This document shows, one piece after another, positions 7,724-14,152 of a stretch of 40,923 nucleotides of DNA; positions within the stretch are counted from its first letter, which is position 1, and every line of letters begins with the position of its first letter. Source of the stretch: an uncultured Pseudomonas sp. (GTDB lineage: Bacteria > Pseudomonadota > Gammaproteobacteria > Pseudomonadales > Pseudomonadaceae); assembly GCF_946885885.1 (NCBI RefSeq), contig NZ_CAMPHN010000023.1, forward strand, positions 1 through 40,923, in the 5' to 3' direction. The translations under genes were made by a program, and so were the position numbers. Below the pieces are notes generated by a model, which saw nothing but the letters and a program-made list of their open reading frames with translations, was not told the DNA's origin and ran no database searches.

Positions 7724-9493
7724 ATGTCGGCATTAGGGCTAAACCTTCAGCGCAAGGGCTTCGATTGGGCCGGTTTGGGTTGGGCGTTTTTGTTTTTCTG
7801 GTATTTCTCCGGCGTCACCCAATTACTTATCCAGTTGACCGGCACCGCCGGTTTTTCCGGCTTTCGTCAGGCGTTTCTGGCCAGCGCGCTGTGGCTGGTG
7901 CCCTTGTTGCTGTTCCCGGCGCGCGCTCGGCAGTTGGCGGCGATCATCGGCATACCCTTGTGGCTGTGCTCCTTGAGCGCCTTCGGCTATTTTCTGGTGT
8001 ACGGCCAGGAATTCTCGCAGAGCGTGATTTTCATCATGTTCGAGTCGAATCTGGCGGAGAGCAGCGAGTATCTGGTGCAGTACTTCGCCTGGTGGATGCC
8101 GCTGGCCTTCTTTGCCTACGGCCTGGGTGGTTGGCTGTTGTGGCGCAAGGTGCGTCCGCTGTATCTGACGCGGCCCGCAGGGTTGCTGGCGGCGGCGCTG
8201 GCGTTGTTCGTGTCGCTGGGGTATCCGGCGCTGCGCCAGTTCAGCAAGAACGATACGTGGCAGGCGGGCCTCGATGACTTCGCCCAGCGCATCGAGGCGG
8301 CCACGCCTTGGCAATTGTTGGTGGGCTACAAGAACTACCGCCAACAGCTGAGCAATATGCAGGCCCTGCTGGCGGAAAATGCCAGCATCCCGCCGTTGGG
8401 CAATTTGCGCGATGCCCAGGCCGGGCAGCCGGCCACTCTGGTGCTGGTGATCGGCGAGTCGACCAATCGCCAGCGCATGAGCCTGTACGGCTACCCGCGC
8501 CAGACCACCCCGGAGCTGGACCAACTGCGCGATCAGTTGCAGGTATTCGACTCGGTCGTCACGCCGCGTCCCTACACCATAGAGGCGCTGCAACAGGTAC
8601 TGACCTTCGCCGACCAGGAACACCCGGACCGCTTTCTCACCACGCCCTCGCTGATCAATCTGATGAAGCAGGCGGGTTACCGGACCTACTGGATCACCAA
8701 CCAGCAGACCATGACCAAGCGCAACACCATGCTCACGACCTTTTCCGAGCAGGCCGACGAGCAGTACTACCTGAATAACAACCGCGAGCAGAACGCCCGC
8801 CAGTACGATGGCGACGTGCTGGCGCCTTTTGCCGAGGTGTTGGCCGACGCGGTGCCGCGCAAGTTCATCGTGGTGCACCTGCTGGGTACCCACATGAGCT
8901 ATCAATATCGTTATCCGCCGGAGTTCGAGCGCTTCACCGACCGCAACGGCGTGCCGGCCAACGTCACCGACGCGCAGCTACCGACCTATAACAGCTACGA
9001 CAATGCGGTGCTGTACAACGACCATGTGGTGGCCAGCCTGATCAAGGATCTGCGCGGGCGGGACGCCAATGGCTTTCTGCTGTATCTGTCCGATCACGGC
9101 GAGGCGGTGTTCGATGCGCCCAAGCCCGAGGTGCTGGGGCGCAACGAGGCCGCACCGACCAGCCCGATGTATACCGTGCCGTTTATCCTGTGGAATTCGC
9201 CACGTTGGCAGACGCATAGCTCGCGCGACTTCAGCGCCATGCTGTCACGGCCTTACAGCTCGTCGCACTTCATCCATACCTGGGCCGATCTGGCGGGGTT
9301 GCGCTTCGACGAGTACGACGCGCAGAAGAGTCTGGTCAGTGCCGATTTCCGCCCGCGACCGCTGCTGATCGGCAACCCGGCGCAACCGAAGAATTTGATC
9401 GACTTCAGCCTGATCAAACCCAAGCGGGTAGCGGTCGCCTCCGATCTGGTGCAACAGAGTCCGGACCAGCCGCAGGCGACGCCGGCGCTGTAA
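7724..9493 (+). CDS. cptA: Inner-membrane phosphoethanolamine transferase, CptA/EptC type
   Basis: This 589-residue enzyme should transfer phosphoethanolamine from phosphatidylethanolamine to the LPS core or lipid A on the periplasmic face, changing surface charge and peptide resistance. The first 170 residues contain about five membrane helices. The periplasmic sulfatase-fold domain starts near residue 235: VLVIGESTNRQRMSLYGYPR carries the nucleophile Thr247, and LYLSDHGEAVFD carries the metal ligands Asp457 and His458. HLLGTHMSY supplies another conserved histidine. The GEST..RMSLYGYPR signature fits EptC/CptA better than EptA. The ATG at 7724 follows GAGGTCGCC. The downstream effector cassette has its own promoter and is probably unrelated. 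Acceptor specificity (heptose versus lipid A) is not decided by sequence. Confidence 0.85.
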   Translation: MSALGLNLQRKGFDWAGLGWAFLFFWYFSGVTQLLIQLTGTAGFSGFRQAFLASALWLVPLLLFPARARQLAAIIGIPLWLCSLSAFGYFLVYGQEFSQSVIFIMFESNLAESSEYLVQYFAWWMPLAFFAYGLGGWLLWRKVRPLYLTRPAGLLAAALALFVSLGYPALRQFSKNDTWQAGLDDFAQRIEAATPWQLLVGYKNYRQQLSNMQALLAENASIPPLGNLRDAQAGQPATLVLVIGESTNRQRMSLYGYPRQTTPELDQLRDQLQVFDSVVTPRPYTIEALQQVLTFADQEHPDRFLTTPSLINLMKQAGYRTYWITNQQTMTKRNTMLTTFSEQADEQYYLNNNREQNARQYDGDVLAPFAEVLADAVPRKFIVVHLLGTHMSYQYRYPPEFERFTDRNGVPANVTDAQLPTYNSYDNAVLYNDHVVASLIKDLRGRDANGFLLYLSDHGEAVFDAPKPEVLGRNEAAPTSPMYTVPFILWNSPRWQTHSSRDFSAMLSRPYSSSHFIHTWADLAGLRFDEYDAQKSLVSADFRPRPLLIGNPAQPKNLIDFSLIKPKRVAVASDLVQQSPDQPQATPAL

Positions 9494-9520
9494 ACCTGCA
9501 GTGCGTTTCGCGTGGCGAAT

Positions 9521-9548
9521 GGAACCCCTGACCAGCCGCGGCCACTCA
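9521..9548 (+). promoter_or_regulatory. HrpL-type (hrp box) promoter
   Basis: GGAACC at 9521-9526 and CCACTCA at 9542-9548 are separated by exactly 15 bases. This fits the hrp-box consensus GGAACC-N15/16-CCACNNA used by the ECF sigma factor HrpL. The box ends 50 bp before the ATG of the downstream effector candidate and points at it. No other full match was noticed near a gene start in this window. Confidence 0.8.
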
Positions 9549-9598
9549 TCGATCACCAGGGCCCGTTCACGGCTCGTTGAGTCGATAGGTGGCTGATC

Positions 9599-10918
9599 AT
9601 GATAAAAAACGACCCTCAACTTTCTTTTTCCAGCGTCGATGCGCTCAAGCATTCGTCCGTCGATTTCAAAGCACTGGGACGCAGTGGAAAACTGAACGTG
9701 GATGGCGTGAGTTATCGCGTGCAAATGTCTGTCGATGGCGAGTTCAAGGTGCAGCGTGAGGGCCGCTCGTCCGTTTCGCCCGGGCGTTTCTTCAAGGCCG
9801 CCGGCGAGATGTTCAGCCATCGGCTGAACGATGGGGCTATGTCGTCACGTAGTGCTCGTATTGCCGACGTCTTGAACACCAAGGCCTGGCAGGCACCTGC
9901 CCGCGCGCCGGCGAATACCAATCCTGCCCGGGTCCATCCGATGGCCAACCAGGTCGAGCCGGCCCAGGTCCGGCAGCCTTCCAGCCAAGCTTTGCGGGGC
10001 AATATCCTTAAACAGATCGAACATCTTCCCCGGTCGAACTGGGAAGCGCCGATAAAGGCGCTCGAACGACTGGATGCGAAAGCCGCGACACTACCTCCAG
10101 CGCACATGCAGCAGTTGCTCGGGCAGTTGAATTCGATCATGGGGATTGGCGATTCCCGCACCCGTAATGCCCGCCTGGAGCAGTTCACGGCGTCGCTGGG
10201 GGCCAAAGCGCCCCAGGGGCGGGAGCAGACCGGTCGACCCCAAAACCGAACCGAAGCCCCGGCCGCGAGACCGCAGCCGTTCCAGGGCCGGCCGGCCCAG
10301 AGCGGCGGCCGGGTCTTTGCGCAACCCTCGCCTGCGGGTTCGGCGCAGCGGCCGTTGACCCCGGAACATTTCATGCGCGAAGAAAAAGCGCGTGCCGACT
10401 ATTACAACGAGCGGCCGAGCGAGCGCAGGGCCGAGCAAGAGTACTCCCGGTATATGCAACGACTTTCGCAGCAGCCGGGCACGGGGGCGGGTTCACGGGT
10501 GGAGAGCAGGCCTCAGGTTCCTCACCAGTCGTCAGGCGCTTCGCCACGCACCCAAATGGAAGCCAGGATTCCGCAGCGTACCCTCGAGGATTTCAATCGC
10601 GATGAAGAGGCCCGTGCCAGTTACCACGGGGAGGAGCCCAACTATGACGACGCACGTCGGGCGTTCGACGCGCAGCAGGGTTCGAGTGCTGGGCGGCGCA
10701 AGCCGTCGTCGCGGGCTGAGTCACCCTCGGTAACCCCAGCGAGCACTGCCTCGACACGCCCTGCTGCGGCCAGTGAGCAGATTAAGGAACTGAGCCTGCG
10801 CGACTTCGAGCGAGACGAGGAATATCGGGCCAGGTATCACAACGAGCAGCCGGATTACCAGAGTGCCCAGCGCGCCTTCGAGAGCTACCAGGCTCGGCTC
10901 AAGGAAGGTTCCCGTTAG
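9599..10918 (+). CDS. Candidate type III secretion effector with three C-terminal repeats, unrecognised family
   Basis: This 439-residue hydrophilic protein has no signal peptide or membrane helix. It lies behind a consensus HrpL promoter and directly ahead of a CesT-type secretion chaperone, so I infer a type III effector. The first 60 residues are rich in Ser, Asn and Gln, like a secretion signal, with a GVSYRVQMSVDGEFKVQ beta segment that could bind the chaperone. Residues 132-201 form a helical block (NILKQIEHLPRSNWEAP...). The linkers are rich in Pro, Gln, Ser and Arg. Residues 253-292, 328-360 and 399-436 repeat the pattern F.R[DE]E.RA.Y[HY].E.P....A.RAF, and R2 and R3 are the most alike. 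No enzymatic motif is visible; the repeats could bind a host target. ATG 9599 follows AGGTGG. I do not recognise a named Hop/Avr family. Confidence 0.75.
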   Translation: MIKNDPQLSFSSVDALKHSSVDFKALGRSGKLNVDGVSYRVQMSVDGEFKVQREGRSSVSPGRFFKAAGEMFSHRLNDGAMSSRSARIADVLNTKAWQAPARAPANTNPARVHPMANQVEPAQVRQPSSQALRGNILKQIEHLPRSNWEAPIKALERLDAKAATLPPAHMQQLLGQLNSIMGIGDSRTRNARLEQFTASLGAKAPQGREQTGRPQNRTEAPAARPQPFQGRPAQSGGRVFAQPSPAGSAQRPLTPEHFMREEKARADYYNERPSERRAEQEYSRYMQRLSQQPGTGAGSRVESRPQVPHQSSGASPRTQMEARIPQRTLEDFNRDEEARASYHGEEPNYDDARRAFDAQQGSSAGRRKPSSRAESPSVTPASTASTRPAAASEQIKELSLRDFERDEEYRARYHNEQPDYQSAQRAFESYQARLKEGSR

Positions 10919-10984
10919 CGGTGAGCGACAACATTTCTTCGACTACCGCTCGATACTCGCGGCACCTGCCGGCAAGGAACGATC

Positions 10985-11380
10985 ATGAATGACCTGTTTA
11001 TCAAAAACCTGTTCGCCGATGTGATGAAGAGAATGCAGCTGGATACCGAGGGGCTGCCGGCAAGCCATGAGTACTCGTTGATGATCGACGAACAATATCC
11101 CGTGCTGCTGCGCTATGACGCGCCCACCGAGAGGGTCATGCTGATCGGCTCGCTGGATACGCAGGCGGCTCAGGATCCCGCCGCGCTGCGCACGCGTATC
11201 CTGCGTGCGGGCCTCAATCCGCTGCGCACCGGTGGCCCCGGCGTGGGCCTCGATGAAGAGTCGGGCTTGTACTTTTCCTATGCCACATTGCCCCGCATGA
11301 GTGCGAGCGCCGATTCGATATGCAGGGAGATGATCGCACTGGTGGAGTGGGGGAAGAGGTTGGTGGCAGACGGAGCCTGA
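10985..11380 (+). CDS. Type III secretion chaperone, CesT/Tir-chaperone family
   Basis: This small acidic protein of 131 residues has the usual size and layout of class I type III chaperones. An N-terminal helix (MNDLFIKNLFADVMKRMQL) is followed by beta strands (EYSLMIDEQYPVLLRYD, RVMLIGSL), the family-typical LDEESGLYFSYATLP and a final long helix (ADSICREMIALVEWGKRLV). Such dimers bind the N-terminal chaperone-binding segment of one effector and present it to the secretion ATPase. It starts 66 bp after the effector stop, with AAGGA ahead of the ATG, and no second promoter is visible, so it is probably co-transcribed from the hrp box. No secretion apparatus genes are in this window, so the pair would have to use a machine encoded elsewhere. 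Confidence 0.85.
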   Translation: MNDLFIKNLFADVMKRMQLDTEGLPASHEYSLMIDEQYPVLLRYDAPTERVMLIGSLDTQAAQDPAALRTRILRAGLNPLRTGGPGVGLDEESGLYFSYATLPRMSASADSICREMIALVEWGKRLVADGA

Positions 11381-11405
11381 CGCATATCTGAGGCGTTGCG
11401 CAGCC

Positions 11406-11617
11406 TTATGGCGCGTGTTGCAGGTCGAGCGAATACATCTCGACCCGGCCGCCTTCGGTTTCCGGGCCTTCGTTGTCGATCACGTACATGCCGGCCTTGA
11501 AGTAGAAGCGCTTGCCGTCCCATGAAGGGTCGATGGTGGTGCTGTATGTCAGGCCGTGGAGGTTGACGGTCAGTTGGGGAAGGAGAAAGTGATGAATATC
11601 GCTACGCGGCGCTGGGG
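11406..11617 (-). pseudogene. Severed C-terminal end of an alginate-lyase-like (PL7) protein
   Basis: The minus-strand frame ending at the TAA at 11406-11408 reads LTVNLHGLTYSTTIDPSWDG, then KRFYFKAGMYVIDN, then EGGRVEMYSLDLQHAP. The WDGKRFYFKAG.Y.....EGG.V..Y.L pattern resembles the last strands of family PL7 alginate lyases, which cleave beta-elimination-sensitive polyuronates. About 65-70 codons are left, running into the stop region of the solute-binding gene with no start codon or signal peptide. I infer that the rest was lost by rearrangement at this locus, possibly when the effector cassette arrived. Family assignment is from memory of PL7 C-termini and is moderate. Confidence 0.5.
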
Positions 11618-12352
11618 CTATTGCAGCCCATATTTATCCTTGAGCGTGCGCACCTCGGCGGCGTTGAGGTTGAGGAATGCGTTGAACTCCTCGATCAGCG
11701 TGGTGTGCTTCAGGCTGGATAATCTGTAAGCGCCCTGGGCGTGGGGCAAGGCCTCGTCGAACACCAGGGCGCCAGGGCGCTTGAGCACGTTTTCCAATTG
11801 GTGGCGGCCGACGTCGACGTTTATATAGACACCGTCCACCCTGCCGAGAATGCCTTGCTGCAATGACTGTTGGAAGTTGGTGACCGCGTTCACCCTGAGC
11901 CTGCCTTGTTCGATCAAGGCGAGATAGGCCCAGGGCGTAAAGCCGCGCACGGTGCCGAGGGTGGCGAGGCGCTCAATGCCTTTACCCTTGTGCGCCGGCA
12001 ACACCAGCACACCGTCGATATAGCTGGCCACCGGGTCGGAATAGCGGATGTTCTTGCCTTGGCGTCTGTTCTCTTGCCAGTCGGGGTTGTCCGGGTACTT
12101 GAAGTCCAGTGCACCGCTGAAGAAGGACTCGTACAGGCGCGCCACCGGCAAGGGCCGATACTCGAAGCTGTAGCCCTTGCTCCGGGCGAAGGCATCCAGT
12201 ACCTCGCGGGCGAAACCGTTGAAGCGGCCATCCTGATGGCTGTAGTGCGGGTAATAATTCAACGCCTCCACGCCAACCAGATAGTTGGAGCCGGCCCACG
12301 CCTTGAACCAACCGGTTAACGCCAGCAGCGCGACGATCAATACAGGCTTCAT
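11618..12352 (-). CDS. Periplasmic solute-binding protein, SBP_bac_3-like (paralogue)
   Basis: This 244-residue exported protein has a signal peptide MKPVLIVALLALTGWFKAWA and mature start GSNYLVGVEALNYYP. I choose ATG 12352 because GGAGAC precedes it and the signal follows; longer frames extend into non-coding sequence. The fold outline is that of family-3 solute-binding proteins: YLVGVEALNYYPHY, LDFKYPDNPDW, GTVRGFTPW, IEEFNAFLNLN and KDKYGLQ. It is paralogous to the protein at 6488-7297, and the two stand about 4.3 kb apart, in the same orientation, on either side of cptA and the effector cassette. No transporter partner is adjacent. The ligand is unknown. Confidence 0.85.
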   Translation of the reverse strand: MKPVLIVALLALTGWFKAWAGSNYLVGVEALNYYPHYSHQDGRFNGFAREVLDAFARSKGYSFEYRPLPVARLYESFFSGALDFKYPDNPDWQENRRQGKNIRYSDPVASYIDGVLVLPAHKGKGIERLATLGTVRGFTPWAYLALIEQGRLRVNAVTNFQQSLQQGILGRVDGVYINVDVGRHQLENVLKRPGALVFDEALPHAQGAYRLSSLKHTTLIEEFNAFLNLNAAEVRTLKDKYGLQ

Positions 12353-12509
12353 GGTTGTCTCCGCGCGCGCTTGGTTTTTTGCTTTAGCGTAGAAGAGATT
12401 TCTCGTGCTTAGCTGGCTGAGAGCGTGCGGCGAGAAGCGTCTTTTTTGCGAAACCCCATATCCTGTGCCGCAATCAAATGGCATGCGAACCCCAGCACCG
12501 GAGCCCAGC

Positions 12510-12842
12510 ATGACCATGCACAACAGCTATATGCAAAACGAACCGAGCCGAGCGCAGGTCGAGGCACTCGCTGCGCCAACCCTGATCGAGTTCGGCGCGC
12601 CCTGGTGCGGCCACTGCCGCGCCGCCCAGCCCTTGATCGCAGAGGCTTTGGCCGTGCATCCGGCTGTAGACCATCTCAAAATTGAAGATGGCAAGGGCCG
12701 GGCGCTGGGTCGCTCGTTTCGCGTCACGCTATGGCCGACGTTGATCTGTCTCAGGCAGGGCAAGGAGGTAGCGCGTCTGGTTCGCCCGACCGATGCGCGG
12801 GCCATCGAACGCACTCTGCAGCAGATCGACGCTGTGTCTTAG
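12510..12842 (+). CDS. Small thioredoxin-family protein
   Basis: This gene encodes about 110 residues with the thioredoxin active site WCGHC (Cys33, Cys36) in TLIEFGAPWCGHCRAAQPLI. The cis-proline region is LWPTLICLRQGKEVARLVRP. It has no signal peptide, so it is likely a cytoplasmic disulfide reductant. The ATG at 12510 has GGAG upstream; an earlier in-frame start at 12405 would add a cysteine-rich, unlikely leader. The WCGHC rather than WCGPC motif is closer to protein-disulfide-isomerase-like and thiol-reductase variants. It is transcribed divergently from the solute-binding gene and has no obvious functional link to its neighbours. Confidence 0.85.
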   Translation: MTMHNSYMQNEPSRAQVEALAAPTLIEFGAPWCGHCRAAQPLIAEALAVHPAVDHLKIEDGKGRALGRSFRVTLWPTLICLRQGKEVARLVRPTDARAIERTLQQIDAVS

Positions 12843-12967
12843 AGTGCCGGCGCCAGCCGCGAGTGGGGTTGGTAGGCACCTGGCATATTGGCCGCCGGTC
12901 GAGCGGGGATGAGCTATACCTTTAGGGGCTGCTGCTACTGACTGATGCATTCGATTTGGAGGTCACA

Positions 12968-13294
12968 ATGAGAAAGCGTTTTCGCGTCGCGAGCCTACTG
13001 CTCATCGCCGCCTGTGCGTTACCCGCGCAAGCCAAGTTTTGCACGCAACCCACTGGCATAGGGGCGGGGATGAACTGGGTGCGAACGGCCACGCCGCAAC
13101 CGGTTTCGTTCACTTGGTATGGCGGGATCAATCGGTTGCGCCTCTACGATGGCTCCAACGTACTGGTGTACGACGGCCCGCCGGTCAGCTCGTGGAATTC
13201 CCTGGGCATGCTGGGTTTGCTGGTAGATGCGACGCCGGGTGCGCGGGTGGACATCACCACCGACCATGCGATGCCGTTGCCGGAATGCAAATAG
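12968..13294 (+). CDS. Small exported protein, function unknown
   Basis: This gene encodes about 108 residues with a clear signal peptide MRKRFRVASLLLIAACALPA ending AQA and a mature start KFCTQP. The ATG at 12968 follows GGAGGTCACA, a strong ribosome site. The mature protein is short and beta-rich (VSFTWYGGINRLRLYDGSNV), with two cysteines (one near each end: KFC and PEC) that could form a disulfide. The TWYGGINRLRLYDG segment is suggestive of a small periplasmic beta-sandwich. I do not recognise a family. There is no operon partner on the same strand within 800 bp. Confidence 0.7.
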   Translation: MRKRFRVASLLLIAACALPAQAKFCTQPTGIGAGMNWVRTATPQPVSFTWYGGINRLRLYDGSNVLVYDGPPVSSWNSLGMLGLLVDATPGARVDITTDHAMPLPECK

Positions 13295-13352
13295 CGGAGT
13301 AAGTGCGCGGCCTGCGTTGTATGGCGAGTTAGAGCACAGGCCGCGTGGGTGC

Positions 13353-13838
13353 TTATTGCGCCAGTCGATCATCAGTGGTGTCGGCTAATCCGTCGGCTCC
13401 ATCGGCGCCATCTGCTTCCCGCTCAGCTTGCCGATCAAATGCGCTTTGCAGGCTGAAGGTCGCTGCGATAGAGGCAGCGGTGGTAGACATCACGGACATG
13501 GCCTTGGCCAAATCAGTGGTTGCCTTGGATGTGGCCGCTGCCGAGGTGGCATTACCGGGGCCGTCGCTACGGTTGGCGAGCCCCTTGCCGTTGGCGCCGG
13601 CCAGGCCCTTCTGGCCACCATGGCCGTTGCCCAGACCTGCGCCCATTCCGCCGTCTTTGCCAGCGCCATGACCGCCGCCACCACCTCCTGCGCCGCCACC
13701 ACCGCCATTTCCACCGCCGCCACCATTGCCCCTGGCATAGGCGGCGTCGACGAACAGGTGGGTATCGGGCGCAACCAGCGGCGTCAGCAGCAAGGCGCAG
13801 GCAAACAGAATCAGCGGCCGGGTGATTGATTTAGTCAT
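13353..13838 (-). CDS. Glycine-rich exported protein
   Basis: This gene encodes about 161 residues. MTKSITRPLILFACALLLTP begins a signal peptide that probably ends near AYARG. The next 50 residues are extremely glycine-rich with runs of five or six Gly, plus interspersed His, Asn and Ala. The C-terminal third is Ala/Asp-rich and ends DGADGADGLADTTDDRLAQ. GGAG precedes the ATG at 13838. Such low-complexity secreted proteins are often surface or matrix components, and some bind metals through histidine or acidic residues. The reading frame is open through the whole repeat and the signal is convincing, so I call it a real gene. No function is assigned. Confidence 0.65.
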   Translation of the reverse strand: MTKSITRPLILFACALLLTPLVAPDTHLFVDAAYARGNGGGGGNGGGGGAGGGGGGHGAGKDGGMGAGLGNGHGGQKGLAGANGKGLANRSDGPGNATSAAATSKATTDLAKAMSVMSTTAASIAATFSLQSAFDRQAEREADGADGADGLADTTDDRLAQ

Positions 13839-14152
13839 GATCGATTTCTCCAAAGGAATAAATACAGGCCGATCTATGCAGTAGAGAACCGGAGCGCGTT
13901 CCGGTTCCTGGGTGATGGCATTTTTCGATCACTGGTTCGTGCGAGCCGGTGGCGCTGTCTGGGCAATTCCTTTGCGGCAGTCTGCGTATTTTCTCGGTGC
14001 CGTTCTGTGCGGGCGTGCAGACAATATAACTTTCGCTAGACCGGTAATGGCAAAGTGCCTGACACTTTCTGTTACGAATGGACAGGATTGGATCGTCCGA
14101 CGTACCAATAAAAACAAAAATGCCAACACAGTTTCACGACGAGGAAATGGTA
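13839..14152. other. Intergenic stretch with two small hairpins
   Basis: A perfect 8-bp inverted repeat, GAACCGGA/TCCGGTTC, lies at 13886-13907, about 50 bp upstream of the glycine-rich gene on its strand. A second, AAAGTG/CACTTT, lies at 14052-14068 ahead of the M48 gene. Either could be an operator. I see no gene or recognised promoter. Confidence 0.4.
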
